Shown here one piece after another: positions 33,501 through 44,855 of a stretch of 64,000 nucleotides of DNA. The position numbers and the translations under genes are program-made. Below the pieces are notes generated by a model that worked only from the letters and a program-made list of their open reading frames with translations, was not told the DNA's origin and searched no databases. The DNA is taken from the NCBI GenBank assembly GCA_002778195.1, contig PCDI01000006.1, forward strand, positions 5,664-69,663. The letters are read 5' to 3'. Within the stretch, counting starts at the first letter, position 1; each line of letters begins with the position of its first letter. The stretch is from Raffaelea ambrosiae. Taxonomy: Eukaryota > Ascomycota > Sordariomycetes > Ophiostomatales > Ophiostomataceae.

Positions 33501-34498
33501 ATGCCATGTGCTCCGGTGCACGATTAGTGTTTTCAACTAATCGTGCCTTTCTTTGTAAAATATATAGTACATAGTACGAGTACATACCCGTAGTACACGC
33601 AACGCGATGCGGCGATTTCGTGTCTGGCGAATACTGCACACGTTAGCCACACCCCCCCCCCTCCTCGGCCTCTCACGCGACCTTCGCTACCAGGCGGTGT
33701 CTTACAGAGGGCCTAGCCCGGAAAGCACAACCAAAACATAAAAATTAAAAGGACCTCACATGTAAATATGTTTGTACGGCCAGCACATGTGCTTTTCGTA
33801 CGCCCCTGTGGCGCGGACCCCCTAACCCCTTTCTATGCTCTCGCACCCCCTCGCTACCCAACGTTCCATCCCGTCACTTGCTCGCATCTGCCATAATAAA
33901 GGCCGTGGCAAGAATCTGGCAGACATTCTTTCGTCATGACCTGCTTTTTGAATTCCTTGAGCCCCAGATCACACGGCCAACCGCCCCTCTCGCCCCTCCT
34001 TGCAGTCGCCAAGCCATCCAACAAACAGCCAACTTCACGCAGTACATACACCACATACGCAACTGGTTGTCCCCTCCCCCCCCCGCTGTCGATCCTCCAT
34101 CTTCGATCCTGTCCTTCAAGCCGGAAATGCAGAGAAAGCTAAGCTTGAAATAGGCCCGCGTTGTTTTTTTCTTTTACTCTGACCCTCCTCCATTATTATC
34201 CAATATCTCTTTTTTTGGCCTTCTTGCGCTCTCCCCCTGCCCCTTTGTCCCTTTCTGTCTCTCAATCTCACCATCGACAATCGTCGCGCTTATTGCTTTT
34301 ATTGGGGGGAGTCGCTTCCAAGAATCTCTTTGCAGGTAGTAGGCGGCCGCTGTTTTTTGTCTTTTTCTTGTCTTTTTCTTTTGTCCTTTTCCTTTTTCTT
34401 TCACGGGGCTGGCGCCCTCCGAACGCGTTACTCGACAAAAATAGTTCAGCATACAGACGCTCTGAACGACTACTTCCCAACCCTGCGCGCCGCCGCCA
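30532..34498. other. Long divergent intergenic region
   Basis: Nearly 4 kb between divergent GT32 and acyltransferase-3 genes. Near the GT32 end it is strongly purine/pyrimidine-skewed, so long R/K- or L/F-rich frames appear that I do not believe. It holds an A22 tract (31464-31485), a 10-nt tandem repeat (31951-31985), a C tract near 33650-33660, and TACGAGTAC at 33575-33583. No tRNA, conserved protein or transposon is recognised. It may carry long 5' leaders and regulatory sites for both genes. Confidence 0.5.
31951..31985. repeat. Tandem repeat CAGCCCGCTG x3.5
   Basis: Three perfect head-to-tail copies of the decamer CAGCCCGCTG followed by a partial copy. The flanks (CTGCAG on each side) extend the PstI-like CTGCAG periodicity. 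It is a simple minisatellite in noncoding DNA. Confidence 0.9.
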
Positions 34499-36040
34499 AT
34501 GTCGTCGAATTTGGAAGGGGGCCTGCTGGATGGCAGCGGCACGCTGTCCGACCAAGACAGCTTACCCTGGACCGTAACTGCTCCGGCAAAACGAAATTTG
34601 CGATGGCTACGCACGTTGCTGTGGCCGGACAGCGGCGACGCAGGCAGCTTGGGCAGCGGATCGGGCGGAACGACAGGTCGCCCTCTCCGCCCGACCGCGT
34701 ACCTCGACGGCCTCCGTGGTTTTGTCGCATTTCTCGTCTACATCCATCACCACGAACTGTGGTCCCACGCTGCAAGTCTTGGCGGTGATGATGCCATGTT
34801 CGAGAATGCCTTCGGCCACAATGGCAACTATCGCTTCGCAACACTACCTTTTGTCCGCAATTTCTTCACTGGCGGCCACATGGCCGTCGCCATCTTCTAT
34901 GTCATCTCGGGCTACGTCCTGACCGCAAAGCCACTTGCCCTCATCCATGCCGGCGAGCATCTGCGCCTTTTCGACAGCCTTGCCTCGTCCGTGTTCCGCC
35001 GCTGGTTCCGCCTCTACATACCCATCATCCTCACCACATTTGTCTATATTACAATTTGGCACGCTACCGGCATCTGGACATCCAACAACGACCAGAAGTC
35101 CACTATTGGCGAGGAGTGGTGGGAGTGGTACGTCGAGTTCAAGAATTTCAGTTTCCTTTTTAAGGAGGGCTTCATCTGGCTGTCCTGCAACACCCATCTG
35201 TGGTCTATCCCACTTGAAATGCGCGGCTCAATCGTCGTCTTCTGTGCATCTTTGTCGCTAGCTCGCTGCACAGCCCGCAGCCGCCACCTCTGCATGCTAG
35301 GCCTCATGTTCTACTTTCTATACATTTGCGACGGCTACTACTGTGCCCTCTTCATGATGGGTATGCTGCAGTGCGACCTCGACTTGATGGCGAAGCTTAA
35401 CAATCCCGAATTCCCCAGCATTTTGCGTATGCTGGAGCCTTACAAGAAAGTCGTCTGTTATGTTATGTTCGTCATTGGGATGTTTCTTGCCGGCGTTCCA
35501 TCAGAGACCAACAGTCTGGAACAGCTTCGATCCAACCCTGGCTGGTATTGGCTGTCTTTCCTCAAACCCCAAGCTGTCTTCGACCCAAAGTGGTTTTACC
35601 TTTTCTTTGCTTCCAGCTTTGTTGTTGCGTGCGTTCCTCGGATTTCATGGCTTCGCCGCTTCTTCGAATCTCGCTTCTGTCAATATCTAGGCCGCGTCTC
35701 TTACTCTCTCTACCTTGTGCATGGTCCCATTCTCGTCACAATTGGCGATCGGATTTACACCATGGTTGGCTGGGTTCGTCCGCTGGAGTTTCACCAACAA
35801 ATGCTGGCGCCTTACATCAACGTTCTCCCTTTGCCTAGGGTTGGCCCCATGGGACTGGAAATTTCCTTCTTACTGCCTCACATCGTCCTTCTACCACTCA
35901 CATTCTGGGTCGCGGATACCGTCACTCGATATGTGGATGAGCCGGCCGTACGGTTCTCCAACTGGCTCTACAAAGCGACCCTACCAAGCGGCGGCACCCC
36001 AACACAACCAAAGCCGGAAGATACCATGCGTTTAGCATGA
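34499..36040 (+). CDS. Acyltransferase-3 family membrane protein
   Basis: Intronless, 513 aa, ~10 predicted transmembrane helices. The acyltransferase-3 (PF01757) family moves acyl groups across or onto membrane or cell-wall substrates. Diagnostic parts are YLDGLRGFVAFLVYIHHHE, where the His after the first helix is the proposed catalytic residue; the FFTGGHMAVAIFYVISGYVL block; an FRRWFRLYIPIILTTF helix; HLWSIPLEMRGS; and LGRVSYSLYLVHGPIL near the end. The ~60-residue N-terminal tail is polar. The fungal subfamily has many members of unknown substrate, some next to toxin or surface-lipid genes, but none is nearby here. The start is the first ATG before the polar tail, in a plausible context (CCAATG). 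The gene is divergent from the GT32 gene across a very long promoter. Confidence 0.9.
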   Translation: MSSNLEGGLLDGSGTLSDQDSLPWTVTAPAKRNLRWLRTLLWPDSGDAGSLGSGSGGTTGRPLRPTAYLDGLRGFVAFLVYIHHHELWSHAASLGGDDAMFENAFGHNGNYRFATLPFVRNFFTGGHMAVAIFYVISGYVLTAKPLALIHAGEHLRLFDSLASSVFRRWFRLYIPIILTTFVYITIWHATGIWTSNNDQKSTIGEEWWEWYVEFKNFSFLFKEGFIWLSCNTHLWSIPLEMRGSIVVFCASLSLARCTARSRHLCMLGLMFYFLYICDGYYCALFMMGMLQCDLDLMAKLNNPEFPSILRMLEPYKKVVCYVMFVIGMFLAGVPSETNSLEQLRSNPGWYWLSFLKPQAVFDPKWFYLFFASSFVVACVPRISWLRRFFESRFCQYLGRVSYSLYLVHGPILVTIGDRIYTMVGWVRPLEFHQQMLAPYINVLPLPRVGPMGLEISFLLPHIVLLPLTFWVADTVTRYVDEPAVRFSNWLYKATLPSGGTPTQPKPEDTMRLA

Positions 36041-37112
36041 ATATCATCTACTACGACAGCGTTGTCTTACGCATGTAATGAATATTCTTCATTGTCCATC
36101 GTGGACCGAGCCAAAGTATGAGCTGGAATTTTTCTTGATGTACAGTGGAGGTTTGGTGGTCTCCAGAGAAGTCAAAAGATGGTTCTCCTAATCCTTTTGC
36201 CCTGTTCTTCCTATTCCATGCCACATGTTTGTTCTGTCTTTGTATAACACCTCTTAATCACGCAGTCGATTCGAGGATCATCTATAGGAGCCCGGTTAGT
36301 TTTGTTTTAAAGTTTTTGGAGTCGTAGGGTATAAATTTAGTCTTCTCTAACTCTGTTACCAGAGCCATGATCCTTGATGTGTGCTCCACGAGAAGGCTCC
36401 CACGTTGTGGTCATGCTGTAAGATGGTGTAATCTTGAAGGGGACCGCATTGCAGTGAATATGAACACAACGGGTCTTGTCACAGCACCAACCCTTCACGT
36501 GCTTGTAACTTCCCAGGCGGCTTGAGTGGAGAGGTCAATGGCAGACTTAGTGCTGTAGATCGATCATTTCCTGTGAATCAAACTGGGAATTCAGAAGACA
36601 CCGCACAACTAGGAGGGGTGCTGCACTGTATCTAACCTTTCACCTTCCTGAAATATGCAGGCTTCTAAGTGGGTCTCTATAGACTCGTACGAGTACTCGT
36701 TTCTTTTGTTGGATACCAGGCGCTGACGGTGAGCTACGCACCATAGCGATATTGGAGAGCTAAAATCACAAGCTTGGTGTGAAATTTGTGGCATTCTATC
36801 TACTGACCCACTCTTGGTAGCAATTTGTCCATATCTACCCCGGACAACCCAGCACCAGCTGTACGGCTCTTCGACAAATCTCCGGCTGCTCCTTCACTCA
36901 CGGGCATTTCGGCGGCACTCAGGCCACTCTTTGAATTTGTCAACGACCTGCATCCCCAAACGTGTTGGTGTGGGTTCACGTGGAGACCCACGTGACTATA
37001 TCATCGGTCGGTGTGAAACGGCAGAAAATGCAGTTCGCTTTTTGATAGACTACACAAATACAATAATAAACGTCATACCTTAACGAAAAAAGTGACCGAG
37101 AGACATACAACA
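36041..37112. other. Intergenic region before CWC2
   Basis: About 1.1 kb. It contains CGTACGAGTAC at 36686-36696, followed by an overlapping inverted GTACTCG. Short frames near 36800-37080 on both strands are not supported. The last ~150 bases are the CWC2 promoter, with CACGTGGA/CCACGTGA-type boxes near 36978-36994. Confidence 0.4.
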
Positions 37113-38372
37113 ATGACGGATTCAAAGTCTCCTCGACCGGAAAATGGCGCTTCGGAGGAGGCACCAGAAAATGCTGCGTCTGGAAAGGTGCGGAAGATCA
37201 TTCGCCGAAAACGCCGCCCTGCACGTCCACAGGTTGATCCTGCCACATTCAAGACAGAACCTCCACCACAAACTGGCGTCACATTCAAGTAGGCAGCAGA
37301 ATCTCCTTTTACGCCGTGAAAGCACATGCAGTACTGACTTTGCTTTAGCATTTGGTATAATAAATGGAGTGGTGGTGATCGAGAAAGCGGCCAGGCAAGC
37401 CAAACACACGCAAAGGGGCGTTGCAATATTGCCACAGACTCAGGTTATACTCGGGCCGATGCGAATCCCGGTTCCTACTTCTGTCTCTTTGTACGTATAT
37501 GGTGCCATTCTCTTCATACGGGGCGCTCTCTCAAACTAATGATTGTCATCTCTTGATCACAGTTTGCTCGCGGGCTGTGTCCGAAAGGAAGTGACTGCGA
37601 ATATCTCCACCGATTGCCGACTGTTACGGACATTTTTAACACTATTGTTGACTGCTTCGGCAGAGACAGGTTTTCCGATTATCGAGATGATATGGGCGGT
37701 GTCGGCAGCTTCCAGCGACCCAACCGAACACTTTATGTTGGCCACATCAATGTTACAGAGGATATCGCGGAGATCGTGTCTCGCCACTTTGCTGAATGGG
37801 GCCAAGTTGAACGGATATATGTGCCCAATGATCGCGGTATCGCCTTTGTCACATATGTGAATGAGGCAAATGCCCAATTTGCAAAGGAGGCGATGGCCCA
37901 CCAATCGTTGGACCATGAGGAGGTACTGAATGTTCGTTGGGCCAACGACGATCCCAACCCCATGGCCAAAGCAAGAGAAGCCCGTCATGTAGAGGAACAA
38001 GCTGCAGCTGCAATCCGCCAGGCCTTGAATTTGGACGGCTATGAACCAACCTCTCGGAAGCGGCGGCGCGTCGAAAGCGGGTTTGGTCTGAACGGCTATG
38101 ATGGTCCAGACAGCCTGCGATACGAGGAAACCCCGCAAAGCTCCGTGAATCCACAGGATCGTGAGATTGATTCGGACGCTGTCAGCAAAGAAAATACTCT
38201 CAAGGCCATCGAAAATACCCCGAGTGATGTTAGCGGTGTCCTGCCAAGCTCGACACTTGCGGCGTTGCAGCGGCAGAAGGAAAAAACGGGTGGCGCTGTT
38301 TTCCAAACAGCGAGACCAACAAGGAGACACGTGGGCGCACTGGTATCCTATGACAGCGACGGCGACGATTAA
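37113..38372 (+). CDS. CWC2: Pre-mRNA splicing factor Cwc2
   Basis: Three exons: 37113-37288, 37349-37490 and 37563-38372. The introns are 60 and 72 nt (branches ACTGAC and AACTAAT), and the product is 375 aa. Cwc2 is a Prp19-complex protein that contacts U6 snRNA in the active spliceosome. The Torus/zinc region begins at NIWYNKWSGGDRES and carries RCNIATDSGYT, then CLFFARGLCPKGSDCEYLH, the CCCH knuckle split by the second intron. The RRM follows (RTLYVGHINVTEDIAEIV as RNP2 side, RGIAFVTYVNEANAQFA as RNP1). A nuclear-localisation-like SRKRRRVE lies after the RRM, and the tail is polar and acidic. The start ATG precedes a basic KIIRRKRRPARPQVDP block typical of the family. Confidence 0.95.
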
Positions 38373-39059
38373 CGACCAATTTTGAAGATCTTGATAGACA
38401 CGCGAAAATACATATCAGGAAAATGATTCTTAACGTGTGATAGTACTTTTGTCAAAAAGTAGCCGAATGCTTTTTCCGCCATTGACTGGACTGTCTTTTG
38501 TTGTGATTTTCATTTCGGCACCAAGGAAAGGAGATCATTACAGTGACCGTTTCTATTCCTTGTTGGATCCCGTCTTTGGCCTCGCGCTATGTGGCTGAAC
38601 ACTGCTCCTGGCAAAAATTGCGGCAACATCATTGACATCAAAAGCAGAAAGTCTTCTTCATTCCTCACTCTGTATCCACATTAATGAGCATGTATAACGT
38701 GCATAAAACTGATGTTAAATTAAAGGACATCTAAGTTATGAAATATAAAACTATGAAGAGGCCACTCGCATGTAGAAGTTGAACATACGAAAAGACAATG
38801 TCTAAATGGCTACGTATTTCGGTGACAGAGAATCAGAGAATCAGTGCTCAAATTGTAGCTGTACGATCGGAAGATCCATATGACACCACTGCAGTTCCTG
38901 CAACCAGACACTGCAAATTGGCACTGGGTGTAGGACAGTCATTGTCATGGCCGGTGCAGGGGAGTCTGACGACGGCCCAATAAATTTTGGAGTTGTGTGT
39001 ACACAATGTTTCCATATTTTGTTGCGAGCGTCTGGTTTCAAGTAGATGGAGTTAATAAT
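38373..39059. other. 3' spacer next to CWC2
   Basis: About 690 bases. AT-rich between 38680 and 38780. Beyond 38840 the minus strand has the degrading C-terminal end of the DUF4360-like relic, with no clear end point. Confidence 0.4.
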
Positions 39060-39958
39060 GGTGACCGTAGACACAATTCCGTCGCTTCTGGCTGTGGAAG
39101 TCCGGGTTGTAGAAAATGAAGTTTCTACTGTGGTTGCAGTTGTTTCGGTAATAGTTCCTGTTGTATTGACGACGTAAGTGGAGGGAGGCGGTTGCTGTGG
39201 CGCGTGCTTTAGATGGAAGAATTGCTGCAGACGATATTTGCGTAGTAGATGGTGGAGATATAGTTAGGCTCGTAGAGCTGCCCATCGTACTGTTAGTAAT
39301 AATATTGCATTGCCGCCATGTCCAGTGCATCCGGCATCTCGCCCATTCCATTGTCAGCAACTCCACCAAATATGGCATATCCACTATTGGCATCCCGCTG
39401 TGCACGGAACACGGAAGTTGAGGTTAAACCTTCCAACAGGTTTGGTTTGGCTTGAGCAGCTAGACCACGATCCTTCATTTGCAAAATCCAGGCGGATACT
39501 AAGCGTACTAGTTTCGCCATTTCGGCCCCTGTTAACAAGTGATACATTTTTTGTCGAAGCCTATTTGGTTGATTCTTGCCGCTACAGTATCCAACGGATG
39601 GTTGTAACGTGGAATCTTGCAAATGATTCTTGGCCTGTCCAAAACACGATGGCATCCGCAGTCAATGAACTACCTCTGCTTAATGGGGCAAATCCACACA
39701 TAGATATATCCTGCAAGGCAAGCTGTCAGTCAGGTGATGCATTCGGTAGCTCGAAAAAGACTTCGCAATTCTCCGTTCGTATACCAATAGCTGTATTCTG
39801 ATCCACTTTCGGATCAAAGCTGTACAGTTACACTGCCCAGTCCGTTCAGTTTTCTGTTCCCCATGACGCATTTGCTGTGTCCTGTGAGCAACCACTCCCA
39901 CCAAAGGAGACCTCGCCAGCCAGTGGTAAGGCGGCGGCTGTAGGGAGGTGCCGTTCAA
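39060..39958 (-). pseudogene. Relic secreted DUF4360-like protein gene
   Basis: On the minus strand, one frame gives AGEVSFGGSGCSQDTANASW, then (after stops) YSFDPKVDQNTAIG, RTENCEVFFELPNASPD, a TGA at 39726-39728 exactly where the family expects Trp, QLALQDISMCGFAPL and LTADAIVFWTGQESFARFHV. This follows the DUF4360 order: GGSGCP opening, a DP..D middle, NC, a GWQ-like position and a G-x-A-x-L strand. Further down, Thr/Ser-rich sequence (TETTATTVETSFSTTRTST) resembles the stalk that often follows a secreted domain. At least three stop codons and frame changes break it, and no signal peptide is readable at the front. The family call is by pattern, moderate confidence; the decayed state is clear. 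Confidence 0.62.
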
Positions 39959-40926
39959 AGCGGCCGCTCACGTACAAATTAAACAGTTTACTGCAAGTTC
40001 CAAACTAACCCAGTGCCATTTCATCATCTTTGATAAGACAGTCGTATTTCAGTGTTTTGCTGGAAGACCGCTTTAGCCAATGGGACTCATATCGGCTCCT
40101 GGAGGCTCATCGGCTTCAAGGGGTGGGCCGGCTCTCTCTGTTGTATGTTCTTTGTTGACTGTCTCGTAGTTTCTCGTGGATGGCCGTTATTGCCCGAATC
40201 ACAACCACCCCTTGCCTTATTTAGAATAGCACATATTATTTCGCAGAATCAAAAACGATTGTCTTTTAAGTAGAATTGCGTCAATATAAGGCATTTCAGA
40301 GTTTGCATCTTCCATTATTGTCAGGTAAGTATAATCCCAGGCCTGAACATTGAAGAAATCTAGGCCTGATAGGTATTATTCCGTTCCCACCTTTTCCGGC
40401 CTACGCAACTTTAAAAGCGTTTCCCTCAAAAAGAACGGAGCTTGCAAATTCCACAGGACCACCTATATCATCCGCCATTATCTGCTATTCGGGTACTTAG
40501 TACCTACCATCTTTTCTTTTTTCTTTTTTTTTTTTTTTGACAACAACTTTTGCAGTTGTGATAGGAAATAAGCTGCAACCCGGATGACGCGTTATGCTTT
40601 TCCATTATGAGCAGAACTAGGTCAGCATCAGCCACAATGAAGCAGCTTCGAAGTCCAAGATACCACCTGCACCGGCACTTCTGTCCACTCCTTTTGTATA
40701 TCCATAATTTTCGCAAGTATGCATTTCGCGGACGGAATTAAACCTAGTAACAATTTAGGCACCCTGATATTACAGGCAGGCTCCTAATAATATTGGTGGT
40801 CAAATACAGACCGTACAAAGGTCACGTGAAGATTAATCAGCGTCAATGGCCATTTCCGACGAGGGAAAAAAAAATAGCCACTGGAGACAAAAACAGAATT
40901 ATTCAACCCCAAATCAACTTCACATC
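39959..40926. other. Intergenic region upstream of uL15m
   Basis: About 1 kb with a T16 tract near 40524-40539. Short frames only. The last 100 bases are the promoter of the mitochondrial ribosomal gene, containing CACGTGA at 40822-40828. Confidence 0.4.
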
Positions 40927-41894
40927 ATGCCGCGAACAACACTGTTAGGGGCGGCGACAGGCTGCAATTTCTTAGCAAGGAAGTTTGTGTCCACTACCCG
41001 GGCAGTGTTGGCCCCTTTGACAACGTTGCGCATAGCTGCGATACAGAGCCAAGCTAGAAATTCCAGCATTCTTTCAAACCTGCGGGATAACCCTGGCGCA
41101 CACCAGAAGCGCATACGAGTGGGAAGGGGTCCATCCTCAGGGAAAGGAAAGACCTCTGGACGTGGCCATAAGGGCCAGAACCAACATGGAAAGGTGAAAC
41201 CCTGGTTCCAAGGCGGCCAGACGCCATTGGTTCGCACCTGGGGCACGAAAGGCTTTGTCAATCAGTATGTATGGCTATGTCGCGCTGCAGACTATCAGTG
41301 AACTAACCTAATAGTCGTGCAGATGTTATGTCGGAAGTAAATCTTGACCGTCTCCAAGCCTTTATCGACTCTGGAAGGATCGACCCAACAAAACCGATTA
41401 CGCCCAAGGAGCTCATCAACTCGGGTCTTGTCAGCCGGGTTCGTGATGGAATCAAGATCTTAGCACGGGGCAAGAATGACCTTCGTACCCCAGTCGACTT
41501 ATTGGTGTCTCGAGCATCCGGAAGTGCCATAGATGCCATCGAAGCGGCGGGTGGCAAGATCGTGACTCGGTACTTTACGAAGCAATCTATGCAGTGGCTT
41601 GTGGAAGGAAAGAGCGTTGCATCCAATACCCCTCTGCCTACTGGCCCGGAACAAGTCGAAACGGAGCTGGCTAAGATGCGCGAGGCACCACACCTTCGTC
41701 GCCTACCAGATCCGACCGGTCGTTGGGATATTGAGTACTACCGCGATCCTGCACATCGTGGCTACCTGAGCCACATGCTACAGCCTGGCGAGTCGCCAAG
41801 TTTGTATTTTAAGGTTCCTGGCGAGAAACGTATTGCCCGTACTGGGAGAGGAAAGGCCCAGAAGAAGAAGGCGGACGACCAATTTTTATTTTAG
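40927..41894 (+). CDS. MRPL10: Mitochondrial large-subunit ribosomal protein uL15m
   Basis: Two exons, 40927-41264 and 41315-41894, separated by a 50-nt intron (donor GTATGT, branch ACTAACC, acceptor AATAG); 305 aa. It is a component of the mitochondrial large ribosomal subunit. The N-terminal ~45 residues are basic and Ser/Thr-rich with no acids, a mitochondrial targeting sequence. The uL15 core follows: KRIRVGRGPSSGKGKTSGRG, then GHKGQ, WFQGGQTPLVR, the intron junction, and a second half with VSEVN-type helix MSEVNLDRLQAFI and the VVTRYF-like strand KIVTRYFTK. The ~100-residue C-terminal extension (RWDIEYYRDPAHRGYLSHM) is typical for the fungal mitochondrial form. The alternative acceptor 8 bases downstream (GTGCAG) breaks the frame. 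Confidence 0.94.
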
Positions 41895-42253
41895 TGCGCG
41901 GTGGCTTCTCCCACATATGTTCATATCTCCAGCATCTTTTTTAAGTGTACAATTAGTGTAATGCTATTTTTGCGCCTTGATACACACAAATTTGAGGCCA
42001 TAGACGGTGGAGCATTCGATGATTCCGCAACCATTCAGGGACATTTGATTAGATAAGCCAGCACGATTTCCTCGGAGCTGTTGTTGGCTGTCTTACCTCC
42101 TTACCATTATTTCCTGTGTCTCCATCTCTCTTAGTGTCAAGCGAGCTCTCCTCTTCTCCTCAGCCCATCTAATGGTATCGTCTCTACTGTATAGCAACAG
42201 CTCCGAAAAGTCCGCACCGCAAGACGTTTCTTGCCCTTCTCTCCGTTTCAACC
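41895..42253. other. Spacer between uL15m and MVP1
   Basis: 359 bases, unremarkable. It contains the uL15m 3' end and a pyrimidine-rich MVP1 promoter and leader. Confidence 0.4.
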
Positions 42254-44855
42254 ATGTCGCTCTTCGGTACCACTCCACCCGAAGAATCGGAGTCGATGAA
42301 TTCATCCTTTGCTCGATCTCGACAGGGCCTGTTCGAGGATGAGTCTAACCGGGCCCATTCTGACAGCTTGTTCAACGATGACGACGATCTAGGCAGTGGT
42401 TCGGCGTCTCCTTGGGACATGCCCACACCTCGAAAGCAGCAAAACAAGGCACAGCTTCTTCACGGCTTACTCTCAAGCGCAGAAATTCCCGAGCTATATA
42501 AAAATGTGTTTGAATCAGCCCTTCGCGATGAAAGCAGCGGAGCGGACCAGGTATCAGGCAGCGTTGTCGCTAGAATTTTTGCAGCAGCGAAACTCGATTC
42601 CAGCCAGCAAGCCCGGATTAGGGCAATCATTGCCCCTGGCGGACGAGAGGAGATCGCCCTGAGCCAGAAAGAATTCAACGTCTTTCTTGCGCTTGTCGGA
42701 TTGGCTCAAGAGGGTGATAGCTTAAGTCTAGATGCTGTGGACGAACGACGAAGAAGCAAGTACTTCCCAATTTCAAATCCGCCACGGATCCCATAGGCAG
42801 CGTGGTTTTGTTGTCTTGTGCTATAAGCAATACAGCGTCTTATCTTATCAGTCTCATTTCCTGCAGGGACCCGCACTGAGCTTCATTCTAACCAAAACCA
42901 ACCCATGAGACAATAGATCTTCCCTGCCCAACGCTCTCTGACTTCATCACGAGCACATCCATCCAAACGATATCCCGTCCCATATCAGCGTCTGAGCCGA
43001 ACGAAACCGTGCCTGTCACTTCTTCTACAAACTCAGGGTCTAGTCGGGGGCTGAACTCGGCTAAGCTGTCTATGGATTTCACCTCTGATGACCCTTGGAA
43101 TACCCCTGACGTGCATAGGAACCACCACCACAAGGATTCAATAAAGAAGAATTTTGATTCTGCCGACAACAGAACCTCGACTGTCAATACAAGCCAAAAT
43201 TTTGTTTCGAGCCCAGTGGAAACTCCCGCGATCAGAACAACTTCGGCATTCACAACCACACCCGCTACTACTACCACCGGCACCCACGAAGGCGATTCGG
43301 AAGAACATATAGCTTCAGATATGGGCGAACAACTCGGTGCATCATCTTGGGACATTTATGGCCCAGGGAGGAATATCCCCCCTGAGAGCACGAGTTTCGG
43401 CGAACAATCTACTAGGGGCCATGGCCTAGACGGAAACAATGATGTGGGCTCGAGCAGCATTCCTCACCAAAGCTCTCGGGCCATTGGCAGCGGACGTACT
43501 GGCAACGCTATTGAGGAAAATGTTGCTGTGACTCTGATGCCAGAAAAGGAAGGGGTTTTTTTATTTCAACATCACAACTACGAGGTTGCCAGTTCACGCC
43601 GGGGAAGCAAGGTCATTCGACGATATAGCGACTTTGTTTGGCTTTTGGAATGCCTGCACAAACGATACCCTTTCCGAGTACTTCCTTTACTCCCACCTAA
43701 ACGAGTAGCTGGTACGTTTCCCTTCCGGGCTGAGGGTGGCTTGGGTACAGTACTGATGCCTGAATGCAATTCCAGTCAATGGAAACCATCTTTCGAATGA
43801 TGGGGCTTTTATTGAAAAACGTCGGCGAGGCCTTGCACGATTTTTGAACGCTTTGGTTCGCCACCCTGTTCTCAGTTCTGAGCAGCTTGTGGTTATGTTC
43901 CTGACGGTACCAACGGTAGGTAGACATATCTCTGCATACACTGCTGCACTAATGTTTCAAACTAATGCCACCCCGTCTCAACAGGAGCTTTCCGTGTGGC
44001 GCAAACAAGCTACAATTTCGGTGCAAGATGAATTCATGGGCCGCCCTCTCCCCCCAGGATTGGAGGAGTCTCTCCCACCGCATCTTCAGGACCTCTTTGA
44101 TAGAACGCGTTCCGGCGTAAGAAGATCGGCAGATCTTTACATTACCACCTGCAACATCATGGATCGCCTAGTGAAACGCAGCGAGGGCATTGCCAATGAC
44201 CACGCACGCATGGCGATTTCCCTCCAGTCTCTTACAGAAGCAAGCTCTGACGCGTACGCCACCGACACGAATGATGTCCCTCTTCTCAACGATGGACTAA
44301 TAGCGATGAGCAAGCATTTGCGGACAAGTCAAACTCTAATGGAGGATGAGGCACGAGCATGGGATGCTGGCGTGCTAGAGGATTTGAAAAGGCAGCGAGA
44401 TGCTCTCGTGAGTCTGCGTGAACTCTTTGATCGGCGAGAACGTTTGGACCGAGACAACATTCCATCTCTAGAACGAAGAATCCAGAACAACGAAGCCAAG
44501 CTGGCCACACTACGGGCAAAACCCGATGGCATGGTCAAACCTGGAGAAATCGAGAAAGTGGTTGCTGCTATCATTAAAGTTAGTTTCTTCGATCTGCGGG
44601 ACATCAAATAGGCCGGTTCTTCTTCATTTCTAACATATCAAACAGGACAAGGAGTCAATTGTCAGCCAACACGACCGGTCTGTGTTTGTCAAAGAATGTG
44701 TCCGTGATGAGTTAGTGTATTTCCAGAGCACCCAATATCACGTCTCGCGGTGGAATCAGGACTGGGCCCAGGAGAGAGTCAAATATTCCGAAATGCTCGC
44801 AGACAACTGGAGACGCCTACTGGACGAACTGGATGGTATGCCCTTGGGCGAATAG
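42254..44855 (+). CDS. MVP1: Sorting nexin Mvp1
   Basis: Five exons: 42254-42755, 42917-43711, 43776-43915, 43985-44578 and 44646-44855; 746 aa. Mvp1 is a PX-BAR sorting nexin that forms tubules for retromer-independent recycling from endosomes to the vacuolar/Golgi route. The N-terminal region (1-170) has an acidic DDDDL stretch and a PWDMPTP motif. The middle is disordered and Ser/Thr-rich. The PX domain spans about 369-480 (RRYSDFVWLL phosphoinositide site, LPPKRVAVNGNHLSNDGAFIEKRRRGL). The BAR-type helical C-terminus ends with DWAQERVKYSEMLADNWRRLLDEL. The first intron begins with GC (GCAAGT), not GT, and ends TAG at 42916. Only this GC-AG junction yields the conserved DERRRNLP. The last three introns are ordinary GT-AG. 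Confidence 0.93.
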
